Positions 27,080 to 36,862 of a stretch of 64,000 bases of DNA are shown here, in pieces. Both the position numbers and the translations under genes were made by a program. Location of the stretch: positions 8,284,329 through 8,348,328 of the forward strand of contig SJPJ01000001.1 in the NCBI GenBank assembly GCA_007859835.1, in the 5' to 3' direction. Source of the stretch: Novipirellula herctigrandis (lineage in GTDB: Bacteria > Planctomycetota > Planctomycetia > Pirellulales > Pirellulaceae). Each line of letters starts with the position of its first letter. Position 1 is the first letter of the stretch. The notes under the pieces were generated by a model that saw nothing but the letters and a program-made list of their open reading frames with translations, was not told the origin of the DNA and searched no databases.

Positions 27080-28657
27080 CTAATCCGTATGGCTAACGAA
27101 TGCCAAGTGCTGGCTGTCGGCGGACCATGATGGGACGTTGTTAGTGCCCTGCCCGCCATAGACGTAAGCGACCACGTGTGGCTCGCCCCCACCAATTGGC
27201 ATCGAACGCAAGTAAACGGTTTTGTAGAACGGATGCTCTTCCGATGGGATATCCTTTGAAAAGGACAAAAACACCATGCGTTTTCCATCAGGCGACAGAT
27301 GCGGAAACCAATCGTTCAGCTCATCATGAGTGATTTGGACCTGCTGCGTGCCATCGGGCTTCATGCGCCAAATCTGCATCGTTCCGGTGCGTGACGAATT
27401 GAAATAGATGTACTGTCCGTCTGGGCTATATTCCGAACCATCGTCGAGACCTTCGGCGGTGGTCAGGCGGACTTCTTCACCACCATCCACCGGGATCCGA
27501 TAGATGTCGAATTGATCGTTGCGCTGGCCCGTGAAGGTTAAATGTTTCCCATCGGGTGACCAACCGTGTAAATAGGAAGGGGATTTCATTGTCACACGTT
27601 CCGGCTCGCCACCTGTGCTTGGCAGAGTCGAAATCACCGAATCACCACCGGCATCGGCCGCGTGATAGCTAATTCCCAGCCTCTGTCCATCGAACGACAG
27701 CACATGATCGTTGTTGCAGCGTTCTGCGGTACCGATGTTTAGCAACAGTGGCTTGCGTTCGGAAAGTGAGAACTGAAACAGTTTTCCTCCCGAGTTGTAG
27801 ATCAGTGTGTCGCTATTCGGCATCCAATTCGGAGCTTCGATTGCGTCCGTCGTACGGAACAGGACTCGGCGATCGCCACTATCGACGTCCAGCGTTTCCA
27901 AGCGGCTACCGATGTAGTCACGATAGGGTGCGAAATGCTCTGCTGCGGGGACCGTGATTCGTACGTTGTTGAATGTCGCCGTCTCGATCACGTCGGGATT
28001 GTGCGAGCAGACGAATAGCCCTACCAGCACTTCGTCCCCAAGTTTGATCTCGTCACAGCGAGAAACTTCGAAAAGTTGGCCGAACCGCGCGACAGACATG
28101 GTATAGCGATCGCCCCGACGTTCGAGTTGAATGACGTCGGAAGCGGTCAACTCGGAGCGGATCTCTTCCGTCATGGCGCCGGTGCTGCGGCGAAGTTGTA
28201 GCGAGGTGAGTCCATCGCCATGCACGACCGCATTGATGTGCGGTGAGTCGGTGTCGAGCGTGGAACGTACCATCCATCCCAGTTTGCGATGCGGATCGGT
28301 CCCTTGTCCGATAAAGTCTGCTCGCGTCCGTAGAATGAAATCGCCTTTCATCTGCCGATAGACAAAGTGAAACTCATCCTTGTCGAACCAGATGTTGGTT
28401 CCCGCACCGGATACGGTATACGACTGCGTTTGAGAATCGTAAACCACCGAACCCTTCTGTGCCGGATTGCCCACATCAATGTGCGATACGAACTCGCCCA
28501 TTGGCAATGCTTGGTGCTCTGCCGCATTGGTCACCGCTGCGAGAAATGCGACAAGAAATGCTACGAGTAACACTGTGCGAGCCAACCCGGTGACAAGTCT
28601 TTCTCGTGCACTCGTTGAGCTGGTCACGTTCATAATGGGGCCACTATCCTTTGTCAT
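27080..28657 (-). CDS. Secreted DUF1349-like / TolB-type beta-propeller protein
   Basis: 525-residue exported protein. A hydrophobic segment near 27-45 ending in TNAAEH is the signal peptide; starts at 28657 or 28633 are both possible. Residues about 60-240 form a concanavalin-like domain (FHFVYRQMKGDFILRTRADF, GWMVRST, ERRGDRYTMSVA) like DUF1349. Residues about 250-525 form PD40/TolB propeller blades, each with SPDGK-type turns (WSPDGKHLTFTG, YSPDGQYIYFNSSRTG, LSPDGKRMVFLSF, WSADSQHLAFVS). Such proteins often bind or sense polysaccharides or are paired with glycan enzymes. No catalytic motif is seen. Confidence 0.85.
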   Translation of the reverse strand: MTKDSGPIMNVTSSTSARERLVTGLARTVLLVAFLVAFLAAVTNAAEHQALPMGEFVSHIDVGNPAQKGSVVYDSQTQSYTVSGAGTNIWFDKDEFHFVYRQMKGDFILRTRADFIGQGTDPHRKLGWMVRSTLDTDSPHINAVVHGDGLTSLQLRRSTGAMTEEIRSELTASDVIQLERRGDRYTMSVARFGQLFEVSRCDEIKLGDEVLVGLFVCSHNPDVIETATFNNVRITVPAAEHFAPYRDYIGSRLETLDVDSGDRRVLFRTTDAIEAPNWMPNSDTLIYNSGGKLFQFSLSERKPLLLNIGTAERCNNDHVLSFDGQRLGISYHAADAGGDSVISTLPSTGGEPERVTMKSPSYLHGWSPDGKHLTFTGQRNDQFDIYRIPVDGGEEVRLTTAEGLDDGSEYSPDGQYIYFNSSRTGTMQIWRMKPDGTQQVQITHDELNDWFPHLSPDGKRMVFLSFSKDIPSEEHPFYKTVYLRSMPIGGGEPHVVAYVYGGQGTNNVPSWSADSQHLAFVSHTD

Positions 28658-29159
28658 GATATCGATTTTTATGCCGATTGATTTCGATGTGGAAACGGTG
28701 ATCCAAAATCACTCAGCTCTCCGTTGAGAGCCGTCGGCAAACCGAGCTTTGTTTGGCGGAGACGCAAAAGTCACCCTTTTTGTTGCCAGATTTGAATCGT
28801 GTTCATTGTATTGCGCATCTCCTTACACGTGTGACTATTTCCAATGAGCAGTTTCGAATGGCAGCCTGCGAATAGTCCCCAGCGGTTCAGCGAAAGAAGA
28901 GATGTTCGTGCGGAGCTTATTTCCACTCGCTGTTGATAGAGGGAATTAAGTCGACGCCAACAGCCGTTTCAGGCATGTAATCCACGCCGGCTGCAGCCAT
29001 GAACTGCCTAGCCGATTCCAAAGAGACATCGCTCGCGCTACTGATTTTTAGCGCCGGGACGTTTGCGGTTCTCCGCGTGCAAGCGCGGGCTGCTATCATG
29101 GTCGTTCACCGAATGGGGATGAAGACATCAAGCCATCGCGACACAGGAGAATAGCAAAC
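28658..29159. other. Intergenic region with a short unsupported reading frame
   Basis: Divergent gap between the propeller gene and the secreted glycosidase. A small hairpin GCTCTC-CGTT-GAGAGC lies at 28716-28731. On the minus strand a 60-codon frame (28917-29099) ends in AGVDYMPETAVGVDLIPS and reads like the tail of a real protein, with no proper start. It may be the remnant of a lost gene. No operator was recognised. Confidence 0.4.
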
Positions 29160-30593
29160 ATGAAAGTTCGGACATTAAGCGTCTTGATTGGGCTCACGAT
29201 CTGCTGCGTCACCATGGGGGCCGACCAAGGTAAAACGTACCGCAGCATCTCGTGGGACAAGTTCAATGCATCTGGACCGGAATTGAAACAAATCGGTTGG
29301 GTCGCAACGCGTCATGCGAAGGACATCAAGTCGTCGGACTGGTCGGTCGGTTGCGAGACGCTTGATCGTGATCAGGCCAACTTTAGTGTCTACAAGGACT
29401 ACGTGGGCGAATTGGGAGCCAAGTACGGGCGGCTGCAGAGCGGCTGGGCCAAGTGCGAGAAGGAAAAGGGCGTCTACGATTTCGCGTGGCTGGATCAATG
29501 CGTCTACGGCCTGGACGAACAGGGCGTGGAGCCTTGGATGTGCCTGTGTTACGGTAACCCGATCTACAAATCGAGCATCCAACTGGGGTCATCGCTTGGA
29601 CCGGTTGTGAACTCGGAGGAGGCGATGGCCGCGTGGCTGAGGTATGTCGAGGTCACCGTAGCGAGGTACAAAGACGTGGTCAGAGAGTGGGAGATATGGA
29701 ACGAACCGTTTGGTCAGGGCGAAGACTACGCCGTCATGGTTTTGGCAACCGCTGAACTCATTAAGAAGATCCAACCAGATGCCGTCATCCTGGTTACACA
29801 CATCAGGGATTCGGATCGCACGATCGTGCTGGACGCGCTCAAGGCTGCGGGCAAACTCGATCTTGTCGACTATTGGGCCTACCACCCTTATGCACAAAAC
29901 CCCGACGCATCCTACCAGTGGGTTGAGAAGACACAAAGGCAACTTGCCTCGTACAGCCCCAAATACAAACTGTACCAGGGTGAAGTCGGGTGCCCGGCGA
30001 TCTTGGAATGGACTCATGCGTTGGCACACTATCCGTGGACCGAATACAGCCAGGCGAAATGGAATCTGCGTCGCATGGCGGGTGATCGGGTCCGCGGCAT
30101 TCGGTCCAGTGTGTTCACCATAATCGACCTCAAGTACCCGAACATGCTGCAATCATTCGGCCTGATCCGATCGAATCTCCTGCACGAGTTCATTTACAAG
30201 CGGCCCACCTTTTACGCGGTGCAACACATGATGAGCTTCTTCGACGATGCGGTCATACCCGTGGGTATTTTGGATTGCGAATCGACATCTCCTCGCAAGT
30301 TGACGGTCGCGGGTTTCCAGAAGGCTGGGACATCGGTCGCGTTGATGTGGTACAGCGGTGAAATCCCCAGTGATGAACTTGCCTGGGACAATGTCGATGT
30401 CACGGTCAAAGGAGTTGCATTCCAAGACCCGGTGTATGTGGAAATGATCACGGGCAAGGTCTTTGAACTCGACCAAAATGCTTGGAATAGCGAGGGTGGA
30501 AATACAACGTGCACTCAGCTACCGGTGTGGGACAGCCCGATGATGCTCGTCGAACGTGCTCAGATCGAATTTCGCAAGGAAGCAACTAGGTAG
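29160..30593 (+). CDS. Secreted clan-A glycoside hydrolase (GH39-like)
   Basis: 477-residue exported glycosidase. MKVRTLSVLIGLTICCVTMG is the signal peptide. The TIM barrel has the acid/base motif EIWNEPFG (E182 in N-E-P) and the nucleophile region LYQGEVGCP (E275), with HPYAQNP preceding it; this arrangement is typical of clan GH-A families such as GH39 and relatives. The C-terminal portion is a beta-sandwich of the kind that follows such barrels. It stands alone on the plus strand at the left edge of the polysaccharide island. The substrate cannot be inferred. Confidence 0.8.
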   Translation: MKVRTLSVLIGLTICCVTMGADQGKTYRSISWDKFNASGPELKQIGWVATRHAKDIKSSDWSVGCETLDRDQANFSVYKDYVGELGAKYGRLQSGWAKCEKEKGVYDFAWLDQCVYGLDEQGVEPWMCLCYGNPIYKSSIQLGSSLGPVVNSEEAMAAWLRYVEVTVARYKDVVREWEIWNEPFGQGEDYAVMVLATAELIKKIQPDAVILVTHIRDSDRTIVLDALKAAGKLDLVDYWAYHPYAQNPDASYQWVEKTQRQLASYSPKYKLYQGEVGCPAILEWTHALAHYPWTEYSQAKWNLRRMAGDRVRGIRSSVFTIIDLKYPNMLQSFGLIRSNLLHEFIYKRPTFYAVQHMMSFFDDAVIPVGILDCESTSPRKLTVAGFQKAGTSVALMWYSGEIPSDELAWDNVDVTVKGVAFQDPVYVEMITGKVFELDQNAWNSEGGNTTCTQLPVWDSPMMLVERAQIEFRKEATR

Positions 30594-30605
30594 CTGGGCA
30601 GATCG

Positions 30606-30926
30606 TTACCGAGGAAGCAAATTCATTTCGGACGGGAACAATTCGACCTGCCTCGATTTACCGTTCGACTTTCGCATTGCCTGTAGGGGTGTGTCGGTGG
30701 CGTTCACAGTGATCTCGCCTGCCGAGGCATACTCCACACGCAGGCTGCTCGCGCCCGAATGCCGAATTCGTGACACCGTTTACTGAACAGACGCTCCGGT
30801 TCCTTCATCCAGTCCCAGGACGCGGTATCTCCGCTACCGATTTCTCGCACCTTCGCCACCGCTGGTGCGGTGTCAGTGTGGCTAACCAGCATGGCGATGA
30901 TCACAAGCAAAGCCGATACTTTTCAT
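30606..30926 (-). pseudogene. Decayed secreted-protein fragment
   Basis: On the minus strand an ATG at 30926 opens MKSIGF, then a one-base frameshift leads into LLVIIAMLVSHTDTAPA, a good signal peptide, followed by VREIGSGDTASWDWMKEPE. A second shift near 30750 leads into SLRVEYASAGEITVNATDTP and a stop at 30606. Three segments in different frames with protein-like content indicate a short, truncated pseudogene. The parent family is not recognised. Sequencing error is an alternative for one shift but unlikely for both. Confidence 0.5.
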
Positions 30927-31000
30927 CCGGCCATTGCCGTTCGTTTTGATGTCAATCTAAGGGTCTCGTAGCGGAGTCTCGGCAGGCAGCAAACAGCGTC

Positions 31001-34000
31001 CTATTCCCTGTCCAGTGCTACGATTTCTTTGGGGGAAAGTACGCGTCGGTAGACTCGGACGTTGTCGAGCCAACCCCGGAACTGGGCCCGGTCCATGTCG
31101 GCGCTAAAGGCGCCGATTGTGAGGGAGTCGCCCGGATGGATGAAACCGTCGCGCTGCATGGCGGCGACTTCTTCGCCATTGACATACAGACGCATCATCC
31201 GGTTGTCATAGGTGGCGGTGAGGTGCGACCATTCGTCAACCGGCAGCGGCTCCGGTCCCTGCAATGCATGGCTCCACGCGCTCTGCGGGATTTGCCAAAC
31301 CGGATAACCTCCGCCCAAACCAAGTCGGTATCCCTCGGTACTTCCACCAACTGTGTTGAGCATCCAACGGTCACTTTGCAATGCTTCCGACGGCTTGCAC
31401 CAGAGTGACACGGTTACGCCGCCAGGGTGGAAGAAGGGGCTGGGGACGGACGCTTCGGCGCCTCCGTTGCCACAGCGCAGGACCTTGCCACCGCGTCCTG
31501 CTTCGACAGAGACACCTTCGCACCTGAGCCGGCAGTCGTTTGGCGAAGAATCGGCGAAGTATTGATGCTCATCGGCTTCAAAATCCCAATGGGCCAACAA
31601 GTCGCCGGTGATGCGGATCGGTTGCCAGGGCATTCGGTCGCCGTACCCGGCGCGGACCTGCTCGTAGCGCCGTTGCGGCGGCTGCATGCCTAAGTCTTCG
31701 GGGATAATGTCGGTCACGGATTCCGGAGCCCAATCGTCACAGAAGACTCGCTTGATGGCGTTAACAAACGTGAACCCGGTACCGGTGGTCGGCTCGATGA
31801 AGTGCCCCTCACCGAATTCGGTCCAGTTGTCGAAAACGACGATTCGGCTGTCCCAGCGGTCGGCCGGCTTGGCATCGACCAATTGTTTGGCATCGCGACA
31901 GGCGGCTTCGAAGTTCTCGGCGTCCGGGTCGGCGATATACGAGCCCTTGCCCGGCTTGATCCGCTGCCAACCGCGGTCGTCTCGGCCCATGACAACGTTG
32001 GGAATATCCGGAAGTTTACCGGTCGAGGCGTCGCGATCGATCCAAATTTGTTTATACCGCCTCAAGACATCCGCATGGTCACGGTAGGCCAGTCCGGCCC
32101 GGTCCAAACCAACGGGCTTGGCATCGGTGCTGAGGTTGTAGCCCGACACGGCGTCCCAGCCACTCTCGGCGATCTGTTTGGCTAACGCATCGTCCAGCGA
32201 ATCCATGCAGGCGATCAAACGCAGACCGTCAAAACCGGCTTGGCGGCATTGCTCGCGCATCTTTGCGAAGGCTTGCTTCGTTCCGTTCGCACCACCGAGT
32301 TGGCGAATCAACTGGCGCGGCTGCCATACGAACAGGACGGGTTGATTGTCGATCTTCAGGTAGGACGGGTTTGTGAAATAGTTCTTGATCCAAAACGGCA
32401 GCAGGTTCTCCAGCAAGTCGGCTTCGTCCTTCACACCTTCGGCGCAACCGTTTTCCCACATCAGCGTAAACGTGAACATGTCGCGATACTTGGCGTTCAT
32501 AAGGCCGTCGTGAATGGCATGGCCGAGCTTATGTTCGATTTGTGGCTCTTGGTGGGCTCGGTACCAGCAGTAGATGAAGCCGTTAACGCCATGCTCGATC
32601 GCATACTTGATGTGCCAATCGGCGACCTCGGGCGTGCCTTCGTCGTACCAACCGATCGCGGGGCGGCGCTCGGGCCAAGGTTCGATCATCTTCCACCCGT
32701 AATGCGTGCCCTCTTTCCAAAGCGCGCAGTAGTGCATCAAGTTGATGTAATCAGTCTTCGCGGGACGCGGCTTGGGGACATACGCGGTATCGGAAAGATC
32801 CGGCAAGGGCTCGACATTAAGGGTAAGATTCTTGGTGGTTGTCGTGGCGTCGTTCGACGAAACGGCAACCTGAACCGTGTACTCACCAGGTCGAGCGGCT
32901 CGGATGCGCCAACGTGCCATGTCGAAGTCGTCCATCCCCAGGTAAGGAATCGACTGCTCTGTTTGATCAAGCAGTTCAACAGCTGCGGGAACCGACAGCC
33001 GAACCGTGATTTCTTCGGCTTCGCCGCCGACGTTTTGAATGCCGACGACGACAGTCTCCTCCCTATCAGGACGAAGCTTGGCTCGACCGGCGGCAAACGA
33101 GCGGATATAGAACGACGGTGTTCCAACGGGGCGGTCTGACAACACCAGTTTACGAAGTCGGACCGGACCGGTGCCCCCACTGAAACTCAACGCCATGCGC
33201 CGCAGGGTTCCCGTCCAGGCATCAGCGGACGCTCCGGAAACAACCGTTGGGCGTCCACCGGACTGCGGCTGGAAACAGAGCGTACCCGAACCGGTATCGG
33301 TTAGAAAATCGAGGTAGCCGACGCAATCGGATGAGACGGCTTCAAAGTCAAGACAAACAAAGGGAGTTGCTGCAACCTCCGTTGACAAAGCCGGGCTTAT
33401 CAACATCGCGTTCGCCGTGGGGAAGGTCCCCGTGAAGATTCCATCTTTGACTTCGCAGGTCGATCCATTTTCAGCCTGCCAATCTTTCCAGTTGGAACGA
33501 TCGCCGAGCACAGTTTGCCCTGAAAAATGTGGTTTCTCGTGCAGTGCCGGAGTGACCGTGGATGCTGTTTTCAAAAACGCCAAACGGTCGAGGCTAGGAT
33601 TGCGGATGTCCATCGAGTCGATGACACCGGCAACCGGGCCGACGCTCAACGGTTCCGTCCCAGGCGTGATCCGTCCCAGGCGCGCCGTTTGGAAATGCTC
33701 GCCGTTGACGTTCATCGTCATAGTCAGCCCCGACCACGCCACATGCACCTCGTACCAAGTGTCCGCGTTGACGACGGGGCCGCGTAGTCGCGATTCCCAT
33801 TTGCCTTCGACCTGAACGAAGAACGAGAGATGCCCGCCTTCGTGCCCGTCAATGCGCAGCAGGTATTCGTTTTCTTTCGTCGCCAAGACCTGAGCGCCGT
33901 TTAGCAACTCGTCGAGTCGAAACCGGCAACGGATTTCTAACCCCGGTCGCAAACGCACTTCCGGCCGGTCCGCATATTCAAGTGTGCGGCCAGCAAGCAA

Positions 34001-34129
34001 AGCTTTGCCGCGGTTGATTACCGGCAAGACACCTGCTCGCCGCAGATTTGGCGTCTCTGCAGCGCGAGAATCGGAAACTATCAATGCGACAATCACTAAG
34101 GTCAAAAAATAAGTGGTGACGTTCTTCAT
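31001..34129 (-). CDS. Secreted LamG / GH99-like (WbsX-type) multi-domain protein
   Basis: 1042-residue exported protein. The ATG at 34129 gives a signal peptide ending SRAAE and lies 7 bp after the polyferredoxin stop. Residues about 45-190 form a LamG-like domain (VRLRPGLEIRCRFRLDEL, WYEVHVAWSGLTMTMNVNGE). A middle beta region follows. About 490-830 is a GH99/WbsX-like barrel: GWYDEGTPEVADWHIKYAI, GVNGFIYCWYRAHQEP, WENGCAEGV and DNWTEFGEGHFIEP, with acidic residues where glycosidase catalysis would occur. About 870-1040 is a second LamG-type lectin domain (GVTVSLWCKP, WSHLTATYDNRMMRLYVNGE). It is third in an operon with two redox proteins, which is odd for a glycan enzyme. Confidence 0.82.
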   Translation of the reverse strand: MKNVTTYFLTLVIVALIVSDSRAAETPNLRRAGVLPVINRGKALLAGRTLEYADRPEVRLRPGLEIRCRFRLDELLNGAQVLATKENEYLLRIDGHEGGHLSFFVQVEGKWESRLRGPVVNADTWYEVHVAWSGLTMTMNVNGEHFQTARLGRITPGTEPLSVGPVAGVIDSMDIRNPSLDRLAFLKTASTVTPALHEKPHFSGQTVLGDRSNWKDWQAENGSTCEVKDGIFTGTFPTANAMLISPALSTEVAATPFVCLDFEAVSSDCVGYLDFLTDTGSGTLCFQPQSGGRPTVVSGASADAWTGTLRRMALSFSGGTGPVRLRKLVLSDRPVGTPSFYIRSFAAGRAKLRPDREETVVVGIQNVGGEAEEITVRLSVPAAVELLDQTEQSIPYLGMDDFDMARWRIRAARPGEYTVQVAVSSNDATTTTKNLTLNVEPLPDLSDTAYVPKPRPAKTDYINLMHYCALWKEGTHYGWKMIEPWPERRPAIGWYDEGTPEVADWHIKYAIEHGVNGFIYCWYRAHQEPQIEHKLGHAIHDGLMNAKYRDMFTFTLMWENGCAEGVKDEADLLENLLPFWIKNYFTNPSYLKIDNQPVLFVWQPRQLIRQLGGANGTKQAFAKMREQCRQAGFDGLRLIACMDSLDDALAKQIAESGWDAVSGYNLSTDAKPVGLDRAGLAYRDHADVLRRYKQIWIDRDASTGKLPDIPNVVMGRDDRGWQRIKPGKGSYIADPDAENFEAACRDAKQLVDAKPADRWDSRIVVFDNWTEFGEGHFIEPTTGTGFTFVNAIKRVFCDDWAPESVTDIIPEDLGMQPPQRRYEQVRAGYGDRMPWQPIRITGDLLAHWDFEADEHQYFADSSPNDCRLRCEGVSVEAGRGGKVLRCGNGGAEASVPSPFFHPGGVTVSLWCKPSEALQSDRWMLNTVGGSTEGYRLGLGGGYPVWQIPQSAWSHALQGPEPLPVDEWSHLTATYDNRMMRLYVNGEEVAAMQRDGFIHPGDSLTIGAFSADMDRAQFRGWLDNVRVYRRVLSPKEIVALDRE

Positions 34130-34136
34130 CGTTTGT

Positions 34137-35510
34137 TCAATTCCGTTGGTTGATGGTGATTGCCTTTCGACGTGGGATGTTGGGGTTGCCCTTTCGTTCC
34201 CATTTGTTGTCGCCCGGACATGCCACGACGCAGGCACCACAGCCGTTGCAGCGGTCCACGTCGAGTTGGGGGATCACGGTGTATTCTTGTTCGGACCATG
34301 CAAACGAGATGGCCTCCATCGGGCAAACGCGTTCACAGATCTCGCATTCCTTGTCGTACGCTAATAGGCACAAATTAAACTCAATCTGTGCCAGCCCGAT
34401 CGGGTGCTTGAGCTTCTGTTCCAAAGTCAATCGGTCGATGGCACCGCTGGGACAGACTTGCGTACAAGCGTGGCAATCTTCACGACAGTAGTCGGTATCG
34501 AAATGGACCAGCGGCGCCGCCAGCCCAGCAAACCGATTGGGAGCGAAATCGGGTCGCAGAATCTTCGGCGGACACGCTTGCAGGCAATTACCACAGCGAA
34601 TGCACAACGCGGCAAATTGATCCTCATCGACGGCCCCGGGAGGACGCAGGGGAGGCGGCGACTCCTGTCCACTCAACCGACGAAACCGACTTCCCAGCAG
34701 CCCTCCCAATCCACCGGCGAGCACGAACCCTGCAGAAGACATTGCGGCCCGGCGTGGCACTGCTACACGGTCATGCAGTGGTGTTGGCCGCAGAGGCGAC
34801 CGCTTCTTGGAACACGTCTGTCTGCGCCGCCACGTCACGGGCCAATGCAGCATGTCTTGCGTGGCTCCCAACGGACAAAGCTTGGTACACCACAACTGCG
34901 GCAGGACGAGCGACATGGCTATCACGACGGTGGGAACTACCCAAAGCCAATCGCGATAGACGCCTCCGAACAAAGCCGAGAATAGACTAAACGGATCGAG
35001 CCACAAGAACAGTGGAAAGCCACATGCGGCGCCACACCATGTCATCAAGACCAACCAATGACCGATTCGTGGAACTCGGTGGACGCTCACCCTGCGAAAC
35101 GATAAAGAGCGAAACGATGCGGACGCAGCACAATCTTGCAACAGGCCCAACGGACAGACGAAACGGCAGAGAAATCGGCGGCGGAACGCACAAACCAAAG
35201 CAACGCAGCTTGCAGCTCCAAACAGCGAGAGCGTCCCCCCAGCCCCAGCCAACAACGAACCGATGGCGACAAACGGACTTAACGCGGGCAACACTGTTGT
35301 CGCCTTGGTCCAGGGAACCAGCGGCAAGCACAACGCAAGCGAAACGGCCAGCATGCCCCAGCGTACTCGCTCTCTTTGCCGACGTGTTGCGAAGAGGGCG
35401 CGGACCCAAAAATGCAAATGGTCCGAACGGTGCTTCGCATTGTTGGAGTCCGACCGATTTTCGCTCAACCCGTTTTCGCTACGTGCCCGTCGTTGGTCGG
35501 CCGCTTTCAT
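34137..35510 (-). CDS. Membrane polyferredoxin (NapH/NosR-like, four 4Fe-4S motifs)
   Basis: 457-residue integral membrane electron carrier. After a charged N-terminus come about four to five membrane helices containing two CxxxCP motifs (CRFVCPLG, CTKLCPLG), as in NapH/NosR/CcoG-type proteins. A Ser/Ala/Gly-rich helix near 265-285 leads to a soluble domain with four ferredoxin-type clusters: CIRCGNCLQACP, CHACTQVCP, CEICERVCP and CNGCGACVVACP. Its start overlaps the FAD oxidoreductase stop as ATGA, and the GH99-like gene follows by 7 bp. The likely role is passing electrons between the quinone pool and the exported flavoprotein; direction and substrate are unknown. Arg-rich composition stands out from neighbours. 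Confidence 0.88.
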   Translation of the reverse strand: MKAADQRRARSENGLSENRSDSNNAKHRSDHLHFWVRALFATRRQRERVRWGMLAVSLALCLPLVPWTKATTVLPALSPFVAIGSLLAGAGGTLSLFGAASCVALVCAFRRRFLCRFVCPLGLLQDCAASASFRSLSFRRVSVHRVPRIGHWLVLMTWCGAACGFPLFLWLDPFSLFSALFGGVYRDWLWVVPTVVIAMSLVLPQLWCTKLCPLGATQDMLHWPVTWRRRQTCSKKRSPLRPTPLHDRVAVPRRAAMSSAGFVLAGGLGGLLGSRFRRLSGQESPPPLRPPGAVDEDQFAALCIRCGNCLQACPPKILRPDFAPNRFAGLAAPLVHFDTDYCREDCHACTQVCPSGAIDRLTLEQKLKHPIGLAQIEFNLCLLAYDKECEICERVCPMEAISFAWSEQEYTVIPQLDVDRCNGCGACVVACPGDNKWERKGNPNIPRRKAITINQRN

Positions 35511-36862
35511 CCCAGATAAGCCTTCTGCTCTAACAAAAGTTCACGAACCTTCGGAATCGATACCTCGCGTGCCAACACGTTGTCACGGACGGCGACTGCG
35601 GCCGCAGCTCCGGCTGCCTGACCGCTAACCCAGCAATTGGGAATCACTCGAATCAGATCGCTCATCTTTGGTTCGTGTGAGAGACTTCGACCGGCCGTCA
35701 ACAGGTTGTCGATCTTCGTTGGCAACAATGATCCGTACGGGATGTCCCATTCTTGGTGGTCTCCGTTCCAGGCACCGCCCACGCCGACGCAGTCCACGAA
35801 CCTTTGCCCTTTCTTCACGCCGTCCAGCGTCAAATTTTCCGTCCCCTTGAGCGCGCGAGAAATCCGCACGCCCATCTGAGGGGCCGTTTCCATTAAGTAG
35901 ACCTCTTCATAACCCGGAGTCGATCGCAACTGTTCCACTTGCTTCCAAATTTGGCGTCGGTGATTAAGTTCCAATCGAGACAACTCGCGAACATCTAAAC
36001 CGTCTGCGTCGGGGCCGTGCATGTTGACCCAATTCACGCCGGGAATCGGCGTCACACTGCCGATATGTCGAGGGGGGCGTTGGCCATTCGATTTCGACCT
36101 GTCCACGCGATCCAAGTTGCCAATGCGATAAGGCAAACCGATGTGGTACTTGCGTCGTTCGTGATCGGCCCCTGCCGCAGCAAAGATGTCGCCGTCGCCA
36201 GTGGTGTCGATGACCTGATCGGCCAAGATCGCTTGCCGACCGGACTTGCTTTGGAATACGATGCCACGGACCACGTTGTCGTCCATGATTGCCTCAGCGG
36301 CCCAAGAATGCAGGAAAACGTCGATGCCTTCTTCCAATACCATTTCGCCCGTGACGTGCTTGAGTGCTTCGGCATCCACCGTTGGGTTGACGCCATCGCG
36401 GCGATTGACGATGCCACGATCCAGCTTGTCGAGTCGCTGCATGATCTCTTCGCCGATGCCCTGGGTAACCTGTTTCTTCCCCGTGACCCAATGGCCCAGA
36501 ATCACCAATACTAACCCGCCGGTCGATAAGCCACCAAAGTGGTTGTAACGTTCAACGATCGTCACCTTCGCACCTCCCCGCGCCGCAGCGATTGCCGCGC
36601 AGGTTCCGGCCGGTCCCGCCCCCACGACCAACACCTCGGTATTGTGGATCGATGGAATGACCTTCTGTGGCTGGATCACTTGACCGTTGACTAGCGAACA
36701 CGGTTGAACCCCGGTAACGTCGGCCTGAACACCAGCAGGTGCATCGTTGCGAGAGGCCAAATCGGCACGTGCAACTCCCGACACCGATCCCGCGGCCAAA
36801 CCACCGATGGTTGCACCGCCATAGAGTTGCATCCATTCACGACGCGATAATCTTGATGTCAT
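35507..36862 (-). CDS. Tat-exported FAD-dependent oxidoreductase
   Basis: 451 residues, first gene of a three-gene unit. The N-terminus is a twin-arginine signal (SRREWMQLYGG followed by a hydrophobic stretch and ARA). The Rossmann motif is VLVVGAGPAGTCAAIAAARG (about 77-96), followed by VTIVERYNHFGG. Further conserved elements are DTTGDGDIFAAAGA and GRSLSHEPKMSDLIRVIPN, as in the FAD_oxidored (PF12831) group. Members are commonly found near polysaccharide-degrading genes in planctomycetes and Bacteroidetes, and may oxidise a sugar or its derivative, but this is not established. Export by Tat implies cofactor insertion before secretion. Confidence 0.9.
   Translation of the reverse strand: MTSRLSRREWMQLYGGATIGGLAAGSVSGVARADLASRNDAPAGVQADVTGVQPCSLVNGQVIQPQKVIPSIHNTEVLVVGAGPAGTCAAIAAARGGAKVTIVERYNHFGGLSTGGLVLVILGHWVTGKKQVTQGIGEEIMQRLDKLDRGIVNRRDGVNPTVDAEALKHVTGEMVLEEGIDVFLHSWAAEAIMDDNVVRGIVFQSKSGRQAILADQVIDTTGDGDIFAAAGADHERRKYHIGLPYRIGNLDRVDRSKSNGQRPPRHIGSVTPIPGVNWVNMHGPDADGLDVRELSRLELNHRRQIWKQVEQLRSTPGYEEVYLMETAPQMGVRISRALKGTENLTLDGVKKGQRFVDCVGVGGAWNGDHQEWDIPYGSLLPTKIDNLLTAGRSLSHEPKMSDLIRVIPNCWVSGQAAGAAAAVAVRDNVLAREVSIPKVRELLLEQKAYLG

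Noticed and set aside
28917..29099. 60-codon minus-strand frame as a gene
   Set aside because: The C-terminal part is protein-like, but no start signal or signal peptide is present; kept only as a possible remnant.
32240..33139. 299-codon plus-strand reading frame
   Set aside because: Antisense to the LamG/GH99-like gene with recognisable domains.
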